A stretch of 64,000 nucleotides of DNA from Bin5 sp965242905 (GTDB taxonomy: Bacteria; Chloroflexota; Anaerolineae; Caldilineales; Caldilineaceae): assembly GCA_965242905.1 (NCBI GenBank), contig CBDETM010000002.1:1798001-1862000 (forward strand), in the 5' to 3' direction. Position 1 is the first letter of the stretch. The number at the start of each line of letters is the position of its first letter. Positions 51,639 to 60,306 of this stretch are shown here, in pieces. Under the pieces are notes generated by a model. The model made no database searches. It was not told the DNA's origin and saw nothing but the letters and a program-made list of their open reading frames with translations. A program made the position numbers and the translations under genes.

Positions 51639-52505
51639 TCAACACTCTGCCCCTAACCCTTCACCGCCAAAAATCGCCAGTCTTTCCTCTTGGCTGGTGA
51701 GGGGCGCGCTTTGCGGCCTATAGTGGAACTGCAGCGCGCGGCGGCGCGACCCGGTTTGGTTGGGCGGCGTGCCGTGGTGAAGCAAACTCTGGAAGATCAG
51801 GAGACCGCCGGGTTTCAGCGGTACGGCCATCGCTCCACTGTTGTCCACGTCGGTGTCACAGATCTGCCAATCCCGCCTGCGAAAATGAACGACGGGACCT
51901 TTGAGATGGCTGCCCGGGGCAATGACCATGCAGCCGTTCTCGATCGTGGCCTCGTCCAGCGCGATCCAGCAGCCCACAACTTTGGCGTCAAGTTCGATCT
52001 GGAAGTAGGCAGCGTCCTGATGCCAGGGCTTGTCGCGACCGAGGCGGGGCGGCTTGAGCAGCGCCATACTCTGGAACAGCACGGGCGAATCGCCGATGAG
52101 GCGTTCCACAAGGGCCAGCAGGAGGGGGTGATGCGCGAGCTCGTTGAGGCGCTCGTCGTAGTCGACGAAGCTCATGAATTTGCGAACGTAGTCCTGCTTC
52201 TCTTCAAGCGGCATCTCCTCAACCGCTACGCCAGCGGAAGCCCGCTCGTACTGGACGCCGTTGAACTCCTCCACTTCACCTGACAAGAGGTGAAACAGAC
52301 CGTCCAGCGCCACCTGCACTTCGTGCGCGGTGAAGGCGTTCTCGACAATGAGAAAGCCCTGCTCGTGGAACTGCGCAACGTGGGCGTCGGTCACAGCGTC
52401 AAAGCCGTCGACACCAGTGACTACCCCTGTCGGTTCATAGAGATCCGGCGGGAATTCGTCGGTAAGGCCGTCGTCGAACTGCCGCTCAGGAGCCGTTACC
52501 GTCAT
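51639..52505 (-). CDS. Phytanoyl-CoA dioxygenase (PhyH) family protein
   Basis: A 288-residue Fe(II)/2-oxoglutarate oxygenase. The metal site is 'PWHQDAAYF' (His, Asp) and 'LLHHGTPPNQTGSRRRAL' (distal His, with Arg for 2-oxoglutarate). 'ENGCMVIAPGSHLKGPVVHF' is the conserved strand between them. It resembles PhyH members that act on small metabolites more than it resembles the paralog at 19394. ATG at 52505 has GGGAGG seven bases upstream. Its stop lies 12 bases from the 3' end of the convergent tRNA-Sec gene. Confidence 0.88.
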   Translation of the reverse strand: MTVTAPERQFDDGLTDEFPPDLYEPTGVVTGVDGFDAVTDAHVAQFHEQGFLIVENAFTAHEVQVALDGLFHLLSGEVEEFNGVQYERASAGVAVEEMPLEEKQDYVRKFMSFVDYDERLNELAHHPLLLALVERLIGDSPVLFQSMALLKPPRLGRDKPWHQDAAYFQIELDAKVVGCWIALDEATIENGCMVIAPGSHLKGPVVHFRRRDWQICDTDVDNSGAMAVPLKPGGLLIFQSLLHHGTPPNQTGSRRRALQFHYRPQSAPLTSQEERLAIFGGEGLGAEC

Positions 52506-52863
52506 TATCTGCCTCCCGAAACCATGATGGATGGGATGTTCTAACAGTTGTCTTGTTGTTCGACGGCTGTGCGTCGAGCTTGTCCTGCCGACCCTATGTT
52601 ATCGGGCCTTTAGCGAGAAGAAGTACGAATAAAATGGACGGCTGTCGAACCGTCCACTATTTTGTCGCCGCCGCCATTGGTCGACGATACCTCATTCAGA
52701 TACTACCATACTCTACTACTAACATACCACACAATACAAGAAAATTAAATCGTTTACAAGCTCGAAAATTGGCGGAAAACGCGCAGCGTAATATGTCGGG
52801 CAGGGCAGATAGGCAGCGACCGATTCTGGTCAATTGTCACCTGCACCGCACCGCTGGCGTTGG
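52506..52863. other. AT-rich intergenic region with a candidate terminator
   Basis: No supported gene. It contains TGGACGG (52635-52641) and CCGTCCA (52650-52656). On the minus strand this hairpin is followed by TTTTATT, the layout of an intrinsic terminator for the PfkB operon ending at 52864. The stretch 52680-52760 is unusually AT-rich for this genome and may hold the PhyH promoter. Confidence 0.5.
52628..52656 (-). terminator. Candidate intrinsic terminator of the PfkB/PHP operon
   Basis: A 7-bp stem (TGGACGG/CCGTCCA, 8-base loop) is followed on the minus strand by TTTTATT. It lies about 210 bases beyond the kinase stop codon. Confidence 0.5.
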
Positions 52864-53796
52864 TCAATTGCGCGCCAGAAACGCGGCCACCTCCGGGCCG
52901 GTTGGGATGCCAAGACGGGCGCCTTTTTTGGTACAGCAGAGCGCGCCGACCGCTGAGGCGAAACGCAGTAGTTCCTCCCATGCCATCCCCTGTGAAAGGC
53001 CGGCGGCGAAGGCGCCGTGGAAGGCGTCGCCGGCGCCGGTGGTGTCCTCTGCCGTGATCGCAAAGGCCGGGTAGCTGCCGGCGCCGGCGCCATAGCGGCT
53101 GTCTGCACGGTTGCGCCAGCACAGTCCGCGTTCGCCGAGAGTGATGATTGTCGAGGGCGCGCAGCAGCTCAGCTGCGTCAGGGCCTCATCCACGTCGTCC
53201 TGACGGCTGAACTGCCGGGCAAAGTGCTCTGAGACCACCAGGAATTCCACCATCTCCATCAGTGTTTTCGAGCCGGGATGGAGAGTGTCGCCATCGAGAA
53301 CGGTGGGGATGCCAGCGGCGCGGGCACGGGCGACCAGGGGCACGGCTGCCTCGTGGTAATGTCCGTCCACCAGAACCGCACGCGGGCGGCAATCTTCGAG
53401 GTGGAACTCCTCCTCGCCCGGCATTTCTCTGCCAAGGCCGTAGTTGACGAGCGCACGGGAGCCGTCCGGTTTGACGAGGATGGCGGACAGGGAAGTCGGC
53501 CATTCGCCGCGGACGACAAGAGCCGTGTTGACGCCAGCGGCGTTGAGTTCGTCGAGATGTTTGTCGCCGTACATATCCTGGCCCAGATAGCCGGCGAAGG
53601 CGACGGAGTATCCAAGACGAGCGACGGTCATGGACGCATTTGCGGCGATGCCTCCGCCGCAAGCGGTCAGGTCGGACGCTTTCATCTTTTCGTCGACGCC
53701 GATGTGCCGGTCGACCGAGAAAATCAGGTCATAGCAGGCGATGCCCAGACAGAGGACATCGACCTGCAGACCGGCCGAATCCGAATTGCCGCTCAT
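52864..53796 (-). CDS. PfkB-family carbohydrate kinase
   Basis: A 310-residue ribokinase-fold sugar kinase. The N-terminal motif is 'ACGGGIAANASMTVARLG' (PfkB signature 1). The C-terminal 'AEDTTGAGDAFHGAFAAGL' contains the catalytic Asp of DTxGAGD and the anion hole. It phosphorylates a sugar or nucleoside-like substrate using ATP; the exact one cannot be told. ATG at 53796 overlaps the stop of the upstream PHP gene by four bases (ATGA), so they are translationally coupled. A longer frame to 53919 lies inside the PHP gene and is rejected. Confidence 0.9.
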   Translation of the reverse strand: MSGNSDSAGLQVDVLCLGIACYDLIFSVDRHIGVDEKMKASDLTACGGGIAANASMTVARLGYSVAFAGYLGQDMYGDKHLDELNAAGVNTALVVRGEWPTSLSAILVKPDGSRALVNYGLGREMPGEEEFHLEDCRPRAVLVDGHYHEAAVPLVARARAAGIPTVLDGDTLHPGSKTLMEMVEFLVVSEHFARQFSRQDDVDEALTQLSCCAPSTIITLGERGLCWRNRADSRYGAGAGSYPAFAITAEDTTGAGDAFHGAFAAGLSQGMAWEELLRFASAVGALCCTKKGARLGIPTGPEVAAFLARN

Positions 53797-54701
53797 TCTT
53801 CCAACCAGATCGGGTTCGACCACGCTTTGCCGCCCCACTGGTCCCGCACCGTCACCCGGCAGTAGTGGCTGTCCCACTCGGACAGGTCGAATTCGGCGCT
53901 TGTGAGACCGTTGCCCCAAGCGCGCTGAGCGGCGCTGCCGACACCGGTCAGAAAGACGCGTTCAGCGGGCGAACAGTGGACGGAAAGGCGTTCTCCTGGG
54001 ACGCAAGTGATGTCGTAGATTTCCGGTCCGGTGCTGGAATAGAATGCTCCGGCCTTCAATGCCGTGAGCAGGGCTTCCGGCGACAATTCCTCGGCTTTCA
54101 CCTGCACCCAGCCGCGGCGGAAGTCCTTGTAGTTGTCGGTGAGATGGGCATCGTCGGCGGCGTAGGCGAAGTAGCGCTGGCGTCTGTCCGAAAGTACGTC
54201 CATGATGTGCCAGCTTTCGGCGCGGTCGTTGGCGTCTGCGGCAATGCCGTTGTAGACCTCGAACGCGTGCGCCGGACCCAGAGCGTCGACATCGGCTGCG
54301 GTAAGCGTGTACCAGTGGGGATGAGCGATGCCGACGAAGGCGCCGGCCTGCATAGCCCTGGCCGCGAGTTGGGCGCCGCTTTCGTCGGCAGACGGGGGGG
54401 CAAAGTCAAAGGGCAGGCCGGCGGCCACGATATGCCAGACCGAGCCGTTTTCGATGGCCCCGCTGTGCAGTTCCGCGCCGATGATGGTCGTGAACCCGGC
54501 AGAACGGTACGGCTGGGTATCGGTGATGGGAAAGCTGTACTGTTCCAGGAAGTGATCGGTCAGGGCGATGAAGTCGTAACCGCCCTGTTGGTAGAGCCGA
54601 CAGACCTCCTGAGGCGGTTGCGTTCCATCGGAGCGGGTCGAGTGGGTGTGAAGGTTCCCTTTCCAGAAGCGGCCGGGGTTGGAAAATGGCAGCAGTTCCA
54701 T
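53793..54701 (-). CDS. PHP-domain phosphoesterase-like protein
   Basis: A 302-residue PHP-fold protein. 'GNLHTHSTRSDGTQPP' carries the first metal ligands, then 'DFIALTDHF', 'IIGAELHSG', 'GIAHPHWYTL' and 'YAADDAHLTDN'. The trinuclear metal site therefore looks complete. A C-terminal beta domain (from about 210) with 'AFYSSTGPEIYDI' is common in stand-alone PHP phosphoesterases. It probably hydrolyses a phosphomonoester of a small molecule. It is coupled to the PfkB kinase gene downstream. Confidence 0.88.
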   Translation of the reverse strand: MELLPFSNPGRFWKGNLHTHSTRSDGTQPPQEVCRLYQQGGYDFIALTDHFLEQYSFPITDTQPYRSAGFTTIIGAELHSGAIENGSVWHIVAAGLPFDFAPPSADESGAQLAARAMQAGAFVGIAHPHWYTLTAADVDALGPAHAFEVYNGIAADANDRAESWHIMDVLSDRRQRYFAYAADDAHLTDNYKDFRRGWVQVKAEELSPEALLTALKAGAFYSSTGPEIYDITCVPGERLSVHCSPAERVFLTGVGSAAQRAWGNGLTSAEFDLSEWDSHYCRVTVRDQWGGKAWSNPIWLEE

Positions 54702-54815
54702 AGTTTCTCCAATCTGTGGTTTTGATGCGTTGCAAAGGCTGGTAAATGGTACAGGCAGTTGGATATTGGACGATCTGTCAGAACGATGGTTGGAATTTGG
54801 TCACTCGGGGGCTTG

Positions 54816-55751
54816 TCAGTGGCCGCCGACAATGTCCCTTTCATCCAGAAAGTCGGCGACGATATCGGCGAAATTATCCAGCCGCTGAACGCGCCGGGCA
54901 TAGGCAGCGGCACGGCCGCCGACGAGAACGGTCAAGGCCTGGTTTTCGGTATGCTTGCGGATTGTGCAGTCCTCCACGTTGCCGTGATCGCTGGCGATTA
55001 TCAGGAGGGTCTCCTGCCAGTCCATGACGTCCAGCAATCCGGCCAGAAAACCGTCAATTTGTTCAAAGTCCTCGACGGCCCCGCGCAGATTGCGATAGTG
55101 GCCAAGGAAGTCGGTTTGCCAGTGCTCGAAAAAGGCGAAATGAACGGGCTGGGCAAGATGCCAGAACTGGGCGCCCGCCTCCTGCGGCGAGTAGAGCGGC
55201 ACATCGGGATAGCCCAGCTGGGTGCGCCAGCCCTGGCCGGTGAAGTTGGCGGACAAGGCCTGCTGGGCTACCATCTCTCTCCAGGTCCGTAGCTGGAGGC
55301 CGCCGCTCTTTGCCGCGTAGGGGACGGCGCTCAGGAGGCGTTTGCCCCGGTCGACGGCGTCAAAGTAGCCTTGGGGGTAGGCATTGACGTAAGCTGTCGC
55401 GTGACCGGCCGCGTGGAGCCGGGCGAATATGCCGGCCTCGTCGAGGATGTCGCGCACGCGCTGGTCGGGCCGCGGACCGTAGTGTTCGCCCAGACGGGCG
55501 GGCGCGTTGACGCCGGTCAGGATAGCGGTCTGGCCGGTGGCGCTCTGGGGGCGGCCCGGAACGCCAAGGTGAGCGTCTGTCGGGATCAGATGGGCGTCGC
55601 CATGGCTGAAACGTCCGGTGGATGCGGTGAGCGGACGGCCGTCGAACAGCGCCGCGAGTGTCGGCAGTGCGGCTGCGGCCAGCGGGTTGACCTGCGGGTC
55701 ATCCAGACCCAGGCCGACGCCGTCAAGGAAGAGAAAGAGGACTCGGCGCAT
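54816..55751 (-). CDS. Alkaline-phosphatase-superfamily metalloenzyme
   Basis: A 311-residue member of the phosphatase/phosphopentomutase/phosphoglycerate mutase superfamily. The metal and nucleophile motifs are 'LFLDGVGLG', 'PQSATGQTAIL' (nucleophilic Ser or Thr), 'FEHWQTDFLGH' and 'IIASDHGNVED', with a final His in 'IRKHTENQ'. A cytoplasmic phosphomonoesterase or mutase is expected. It stands between the PHP gene and the DUF1638 gene in the same direction. The start is ATG at 55751. Confidence 0.82.
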   Translation of the reverse strand: MRRVLFLFLDGVGLGLDDPQVNPLAAAALPTLAALFDGRPLTASTGRFSHGDAHLIPTDAHLGVPGRPQSATGQTAILTGVNAPARLGEHYGPRPDQRVRDILDEAGIFARLHAAGHATAYVNAYPQGYFDAVDRGKRLLSAVPYAAKSGGLQLRTWREMVAQQALSANFTGQGWRTQLGYPDVPLYSPQEAGAQFWHLAQPVHFAFFEHWQTDFLGHYRNLRGAVEDFEQIDGFLAGLLDVMDWQETLLIIASDHGNVEDCTIRKHTENQALTVLVGGRAAAYARRVQRLDNFADIVADFLDERDIVGGH

Positions 55752-55770
55752 GGTGGTCGGTGGTCAGCAG
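55750..55770. repeat. Heptad tandem repeat (three 7-bp units)
   Basis: ATGGTGG, TCGGTGG and TCAGCAG lie at the junction of the phosphatase-like and DUF1638 genes and overlap the start codon of the former. Confidence 0.5.
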
Positions 55771-56357
55771 TTTTGGCTTTCGATCAGTTCCACCAGGCGT
55801 TCCTCCAGAACGTCCAGTCCGGAATCGGCCTCCTTGTATGCCAGCCCCAGTTTGGCGGCCGCCTCCCGGGCGCGTTGGCTCTCGTCCTGATCCGGCAGTT
55901 GGCGAAGATAGAGCAACTCCTCGTAGTTGCCGAAAAAGGTGTCACGTAGTTCGGGGTGGCGGTCGAGGCCAAGCGACTCGATCACGAGGCCTTGGTAGTG
56001 GTGGGCGAGAAAATCGGTCAGATAGAATGTACCGGGCTGGCGTTCGGACTGTTGGTCGAAGATGGTGCCGCCGTAGAACTCGTAGCAGTGGGGGCCGGGA
56101 ATGCGCACGGCGTGGGGGTAGCGGGCGAGCAGAGCATCGAGGGCGCCGACGGTGCCGCAGTCGGCGTAGCCGATGAGGATGCGATCAAAGCGGCTCGCCC
56201 AGACGTCGAGCTTTTTTGCCACGGCTGGGGCGATGCGTTCGGGACGGTTATGGAGCTGGGCGGGGACGGCGGTTAGTTCGTAGTCCCAGCCGCGCTTGTT
56301 GGCGATGGCGACCAGTTCGCGCACGATGGCGCCGCAGGCGATGATTCCGATTTTCAC
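55764..56357 (-). CDS. DUF1638 domain-containing protein
   Basis: A 197-residue protein starting 'VKIGIIACGAIVREL' and containing 'IGYADCGTVGALDALL' and 'RIPGPHCYEFYGG'. These Cys- and His-containing motifs are characteristic of DUF1638. The family is often encoded close to corrinoid methyltransferase genes, and its biochemical function is unknown to me. GTG at 56357 is preferred because the family N-terminus begins there. TTG at 56402 would add 15 residues of atypical sequence. Confidence 0.82.
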   Translation of the reverse strand: MKIGIIACGAIVRELVAIANKRGWDYELTAVPAQLHNRPERIAPAVAKKLDVWASRFDRILIGYADCGTVGALDALLARYPHAVRIPGPHCYEFYGGTIFDQQSERQPGTFYLTDFLAHHYQGLVIESLGLDRHPELRDTFFGNYEELLYLRQLPDQDESQRAREAAAKLGLAYKEADSGLDVLEERLVELIESQNC

Positions 56358-56409
56358 TATGGGTCGCTTTTGGCTGCAAATTGGCGTTCTGAAGGAAAGC
56401 AAGACCGCG

Positions 56410-56762
56410 ATATTGGGCTATTTCGGCTTTCCAGTCAAACAATCGTCAAACAACTGTCAAGCAAATTCTCTGCTTCAAATCCCTCTGAATTGGTGATAGG
56501 ACGGGCCAATTGCGGCGATTTTGATCTTTCCAGTCAAACAACTGTCAAAGAATCTCTGGCATTTGGACCTCGCAGAGAATCAGCGAGATATTCAGGTTCT
56601 CAGGCCGGATTTAAAACTCCGCCTTCTCGGAGACTTCAGCGGAACTACTGCAAGCGTCCGGCTGCCGCAGGGTGGGGACGGGCAAGTGCGTACCTCGAAA
56701 CACCGAGGCCCCGCCGAGCGTATCCGAATGGCGTTCGACAGCTTCACCGTTGTCCCTGTCCG
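56410..56762. other. Intergenic region with a short direct repeat
   Basis: No supported gene. The sequence TTTCCAGTCAAACAA occurs at about 56428-56442 and again at about 56527-56541, each followed by a GTCAAA-type tail, about 100 bases apart. These could be protein-binding sites for the divergent arrangement; no function is assigned. Confidence 0.45.
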
Positions 56763-57053
56763 TCAAGACGTGGTTTCCCTTTCACGACGTATAACGTGCT
56801 CGCGCAGCGCCCGATTGATGTCGGTCTGGCAGCCGCGGCCGCCCTGAGCGTGGGCTTTGAACCATGAAATGACATCCGCATCCAGGCGCAGCGAGATCTG
56901 CTGCTTAACGGGCCGATAGAGGACGCCGCGCTTGGCGCCCGTCCAGTGGAGAATTTCGGGGATGTCGGTTGTATCAATTTGGTCGTCAGGCATCTCTTGA
57001 AGAGATTGAAGGTCGACCCGCTGTCTGTCGGTCAATGACCCTTTATTTGTCAT
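56763..57053 (-). CDS. BrnA-type antitoxin (DUF4415) family protein
   Basis: A 96-residue protein whose C-terminal half reads 'KQQISLRLDADVISWFKAHA' and 'TDINRALREHV', the ribbon-helix-helix fold of BrnA antitoxins. BrnA normally follows a BrnT toxin; here there is no BrnT. Its ATG overlaps the stop of another RHH-type gene (ATGA at 57050-57053). The gene could be an orphan antitoxin or a plain repressor. Confidence 0.82.
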   Translation of the reverse strand: MTNKGSLTDRQRVDLQSLQEMPDDQIDTTDIPEILHWTGAKRGVLYRPVKQQISLRLDADVISWFKAHAQGGRGCQTDINRALREHVIRRERETTS

Positions 57054-57319
57054 TCTTTGCGGCGTTTCGCCAGTAGGTGTTGGTCCAGAGTCTGCCGCAG
57101 GCGCGAATCGATGGTTGACTGGCGGCTGACACGCAACTCGGCGGCCAACTGATCGAGTACCCGTAGCAAGTCCGGTGTGAAATCGACGTTGACGCGCGTC
57201 AACGGTTGCTTCATTGTCCCCTGATTGGTAAAAAACTCAGATATGTCGCGACCGTTGTCGGCCATATCTGCAATTTCATCCGCTGTCGGACGGTCGACGA
57301 TAGTATACCCTACAGTCAT
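57050..57319 (-). CDS. CopG/RHH-type antitoxin-like protein
   Basis: An 89-residue protein. The N-terminal part has 'RPTADEIADMADNGRDISEF', and the C-terminal part is a ribbon-helix-helix domain ('TRVNVDFTPDLLRVLDQLAA', 'VSRQSTIDSRLRQTLDQHL'). The composition is typical of CopG-family antitoxins. It overlaps the BrnA-like gene by four bases. No toxin-like gene adjoins either end. Confidence 0.72.
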   Translation of the reverse strand: MTVGYTIVDRPTADEIADMADNGRDISEFFTNQGTMKQPLTRVNVDFTPDLLRVLDQLAAELRVSRQSTIDSRLRQTLDQHLLAKRRKE

Positions 57320-57375
57320 GAAGTTTACATGTCGGTCCTTTAAGCCATTGAATGCGCGGCTGGGTCACTCTTTTC

Positions 57376-58584
57376 CTACTCCAAGGCCTCGCGCATGGCA
57401 CGCAGGTGGGTCGGGGTGGTGCCGCAGCAGCCGGCGATTACGTCTACGCCGAGGGCCTTCATCTGGCGGGCGTAGTCGGCCATGACTTCCGGCGTTCCAT
57501 CGTAGATGACATCGTCTCCCTGCAGAACCGGCAGGCCCGCGTTGCTCTGGGCATAGAGCACGACTCCGGGGGGACGGTTCGCAACCATCTCGGTCATCAC
57601 GGTCCGGATCTCGTCGGGGCCGTTGCCGCAGTTGGCGCCGATTACCTGAACGCCCCAGCTGGCCATTGTTTCCACCGCCTGTTTGGGGCTGACGCCCATC
57701 ATGGTGTGCAGGTTGGTGTCGAAGGTGAGCATGGAGACGACGGGCAGTTCGGTCGCTTGATCGACGGCGCGCACGGCGGCTTCGACTTCCTGCAGATCGC
57801 TCATCGTTTCGGTGAGGATGAAGTCAGCGCCGGCTTCGGCCATGACAGCGACCTGTTCGGCGAAGAGCTCCGTGGCCTCGTCCATGGTCATCACGCCGAG
57901 GGGATCGAGCAGTTCGCCGGTCGGGCCGACCGATGCCCCCACCAGCACATCGCCTGCCTCGTCGGCGACTTTGCGCGCCAACTGCACGCCGGCCGCATTC
58001 AACTCGGCCAGTCTGTCCTCGAGGTCGTGCATTTTGAGCCGGGCGGTCGTGCCGCCAAAGGTGTTGGTGGTAATGATGTGGGATCCGGCCTCGACGTAGC
58101 CGCGATAGACCGCCTCCACGGCGTCAGGGTTGTCCACATTCCACAGTTCGGGTGCGGCGCCGCCGGTGAGGCCGGCTTCCTGCAGCATCGTTGCCATGGC
58201 GCCGTCGCCAAGCAGGGGGCCGTTGTGCCGGCCCAGGCGCTCGATGACCGGATGGGGGCGCGGCGTCAGCCATCCGCCAGAGGAAGAGTCGGGGGTAATC
58301 GTGGACAGGAGTTTGCGTATCCTTTGGGGGGGATAGTCGGCTTCGAGCTGTGCGGCAACGGTTTGGGCCACCTCTTCAGGGTCCCCCGCCTTCTCCTGCC
58401 AGTCTGTACGCAGCCAGCCGTCCAGGTAGTCATCGGTGCCGGTGGCGCCGGCGCGCATTGCGGCCTCGTCGATCGCGACCTGAAATCGGGCCGGCAGTTG
58501 GACTTTGTGCCGGTTGCTACGGCCCTCGCGGGCTACCACCATTGACGGGAATTCCCGCCAGTAGGTAATCTGATATTCTGTCAT
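57376..58584 (-). CDS. Homocysteine S-methyltransferase fused to an N-terminal 'virulence factor' (PF13769-type) domain
   Basis: A 402-residue protein of two parts. Residues about 1-95 ('YQITYWREFPSMVVAREGR', 'AAMRAGATGTDDYLDGW') match the small domain annotated as virulence factor. Residues about 115-402 form the homocysteine methyltransferase barrel, with 'LLGDGAMATML', 'ITTNTFGGT' and 'MLTFD'. The zinc-binding Cys residues lie in 'IGANCGNGP' and 'IAGCCGTTP'. It transfers a methyl group to homocysteine or a related thiol. It may be the methyl acceptor side of the corrinoid system at 3.7-11 kb (inference). ATG at 58584 has AGAGG 11 bases upstream. Confidence 0.88.
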   Translation of the reverse strand: MTEYQITYWREFPSMVVAREGRSNRHKVQLPARFQVAIDEAAMRAGATGTDDYLDGWLRTDWQEKAGDPEEVAQTVAAQLEADYPPQRIRKLLSTITPDSSSGGWLTPRPHPVIERLGRHNGPLLGDGAMATMLQEAGLTGGAAPELWNVDNPDAVEAVYRGYVEAGSHIITTNTFGGTTARLKMHDLEDRLAELNAAGVQLARKVADEAGDVLVGASVGPTGELLDPLGVMTMDEATELFAEQVAVMAEAGADFILTETMSDLQEVEAAVRAVDQATELPVVSMLTFDTNLHTMMGVSPKQAVETMASWGVQVIGANCGNGPDEIRTVMTEMVANRPPGVVLYAQSNAGLPVLQGDDVIYDGTPEVMADYARQMKALGVDVIAGCCGTTPTHLRAMREALE

Positions 58585-58938
58585 GAAGTTTGGACCTCTG
58601 GTATATTTTCGGTGGCCGGGCGCTGGTCGTCATTCGCAGTTCACCGGCAGGTTGCCACAGTCTTCTTTGAAATTATACCGATGGGCGCGCAGGAATGCCT
58701 AACGGTAGCCTATGTGCCATATCGCGCTGTTTCCGTAGTTGAGTTTTGGCAGTCTTTGCGATACCATTGGCTCATCTTGGCTCAACAGTTATTGTTCTAG
58801 CCATTAACCGGAAACCCGTCGATTCCCCAGACGCGCAGTTCCCCCGCTGCTGACGCCACCCTTCTACCGTCTGGCAACGGGCGGCCTACAGTTCAGACAT
58901 CATTCAGTGGACCCATTTGATTCAAAGGAGAACGTTTC
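58585..58938. other. Divergent intergenic region
   Basis: A 354-base gap between the methyltransferase and the BMP-family operon, which run in opposite directions, so both promoters are expected. A weak TTGGCA/TACCAT pair is near 58748-58770, but I do not call a promoter. No gene is supported. Confidence 0.4.
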
Positions 58939-60087
58939 ATGAGAATCCGACATTCGTGGACAGTGGTGGGTGTCATGGCCATCCTGGCGCTGCTGATCGC
59001 GGCTTGCCAGCCGGTCATCGAGGCGCCCATGGAAGAAGAGATGGCAGGCGATGACGACATGGCTATGCCGCTGCAGGTCGCCTTCGTCTATGTCGCGCCG
59101 ATCGGCGACCTCGGCTGGACGTATGCGCATGATCAGGGGCGGCTATACCTGGAAGAGAACCTGGAAGGCGGCGCGGAGACGGTCTTTATTGAGAATGTAC
59201 CGGAAGGTCCGGATGCAGAGCGCGTGATTCGCGATTTCGCCCAGAAGGGCTATAACCTGGTCATCACAACCAGCTTCGGCTACATGGACCCGACTCTGAC
59301 GGTGGCCCAGGAGTTCCCGGATCAGTATTTTGTGCATGTATCCGGCTTCAAGACGGCGGACAACATGAGCACGCTCTTCGGCCGCATGTACCAGCCGCGC
59401 TATCTGAGCGGCCTGGTGGCGGGCAGCATGACCGAAAGCAACATCATCGGCTACGTGGCTGCTTTCCCGATTCCTGAGGTGATCCGTGGAATCAACGCCT
59501 TCACGCTGGGTGTGCGCGAGGCGAATCCGGACGCCGAGGTGCGGGTCGTGTGGACGAACACCTGGTTTGGCCCGCCGGAAGAGAAGGAAGCTGCTGAAGC
59601 CCTGCTGGACCAGGGCGCAGACATCATTGCCCAGCACCAGGACACGACGGAGCCGCAGAAGGCCGCGGCTGAGCGGGGCGGGACGAGCATCGGCTACAAC
59701 AGCGACATGCGTGTATTCGTCGGTGACTCCGTCCTCACCGGTCCGGTCTGGAACTGGGGGCCGGCATTCCTGAAGTTCGCGGAGCAGGCGCGCGACCACA
59801 ACTGGGTAACTGAGCAGTATTGGGGCGGCATGGACGACGGAATCGTTGGTTTGGCAGATATGAGCCCGTCGGTTCCTGAAGACGTCGCCGCGATGGTCGC
59901 CGAAAAGCAGGCGATGATCATATCCGGTGAAACGGACGTCTTCTGCGGGGCGATGAACGGCCAGAACGGTGTGCAGTTCCTGGATGACGGCCAGTGCATG
60001 GACGACGGCCAGATGCTGGGCATGGACTGGTTTGTGGAAGGCGTTGTCGGCGAGGCGCCGGGTGAGGCCGCGCCGCTTGGGAACTAA
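58939..60087 (+). CDS. BMP-family ABC transporter substrate-binding lipoprotein (first copy)
   Basis: A 382-residue lipoprotein. The signal peptide ends at the lipobox 'LIAAC', followed by an acidic linker ('MEEEMAGDDDMAM'). The body is the BMP/Med fold: 'AFVYVAPIGDLGWTYAHDQG', 'GYNLVITTSFGYMDPTL', 'NIIGYVAAFPIPEVIRGINAF' and 'LDQGADIIAQHQDTTEPQKA'. BMP proteins bind nucleosides or related ligands. AAAGGAG lies nine bases before the ATG. A hairpin follows the stop, and a second BMP gene comes next. Confidence 0.92.
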   Translation: MRIRHSWTVVGVMAILALLIAACQPVIEAPMEEEMAGDDDMAMPLQVAFVYVAPIGDLGWTYAHDQGRLYLEENLEGGAETVFIENVPEGPDAERVIRDFAQKGYNLVITTSFGYMDPTLTVAQEFPDQYFVHVSGFKTADNMSTLFGRMYQPRYLSGLVAGSMTESNIIGYVAAFPIPEVIRGINAFTLGVREANPDAEVRVVWTNTWFGPPEEKEAAEALLDQGADIIAQHQDTTEPQKAAAERGGTSIGYNSDMRVFVGDSVLTGPVWNWGPAFLKFAEQARDHNWVTEQYWGGMDDGIVGLADMSPSVPEDVAAMVAEKQAMIISGETDVFCGAMNGQNGVQFLDDGQCMDDGQMLGMDWFVEGVVGEAPGEAAPLGN

Positions 60088-60190
60088 CCCGGGGGTAAAC
60101 TGCAGTTGAATCGTGTGAAGTACCTTGTTGGATTCAGGCCCCCGTCCTGGAAAAGGTCGAGGTCTGAATTAAATCGATTGTGATCCTCAA

Positions 60191-60236
60191 AGATTGCTCC
60201 TCTCTTACAGTGCAGGCACAAAGAGAGGAGCAATCT
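60191..60236. terminator. Perfect 16-bp inverted repeat after the first BMP gene
   Basis: AGATTGCTCCTCTCTT (60191-60206) and AAGAGAGGAGCAATCT (60221-60236) pair perfectly around a 14-base loop, with GTTT after it. It lies about 100 bases downstream of the first BMP stop and 70 bases upstream of the second BMP start. It is an attenuator or partial terminator candidate. Confidence 0.82.
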
Positions 60237-60306
60237 GTTTACCGCGTCACTTGGCAGCAAGATGGTTCAGCCCATCTGAAATGGAAGTGAAAGGGGGTAC
60301 AGTTAC

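Noticed and set aside
53797..53919. 41-codon N-terminal extension of the PfkB kinase
   Set aside because: It lies within the PHP coding sequence; the ATGA overlap gives the natural start.
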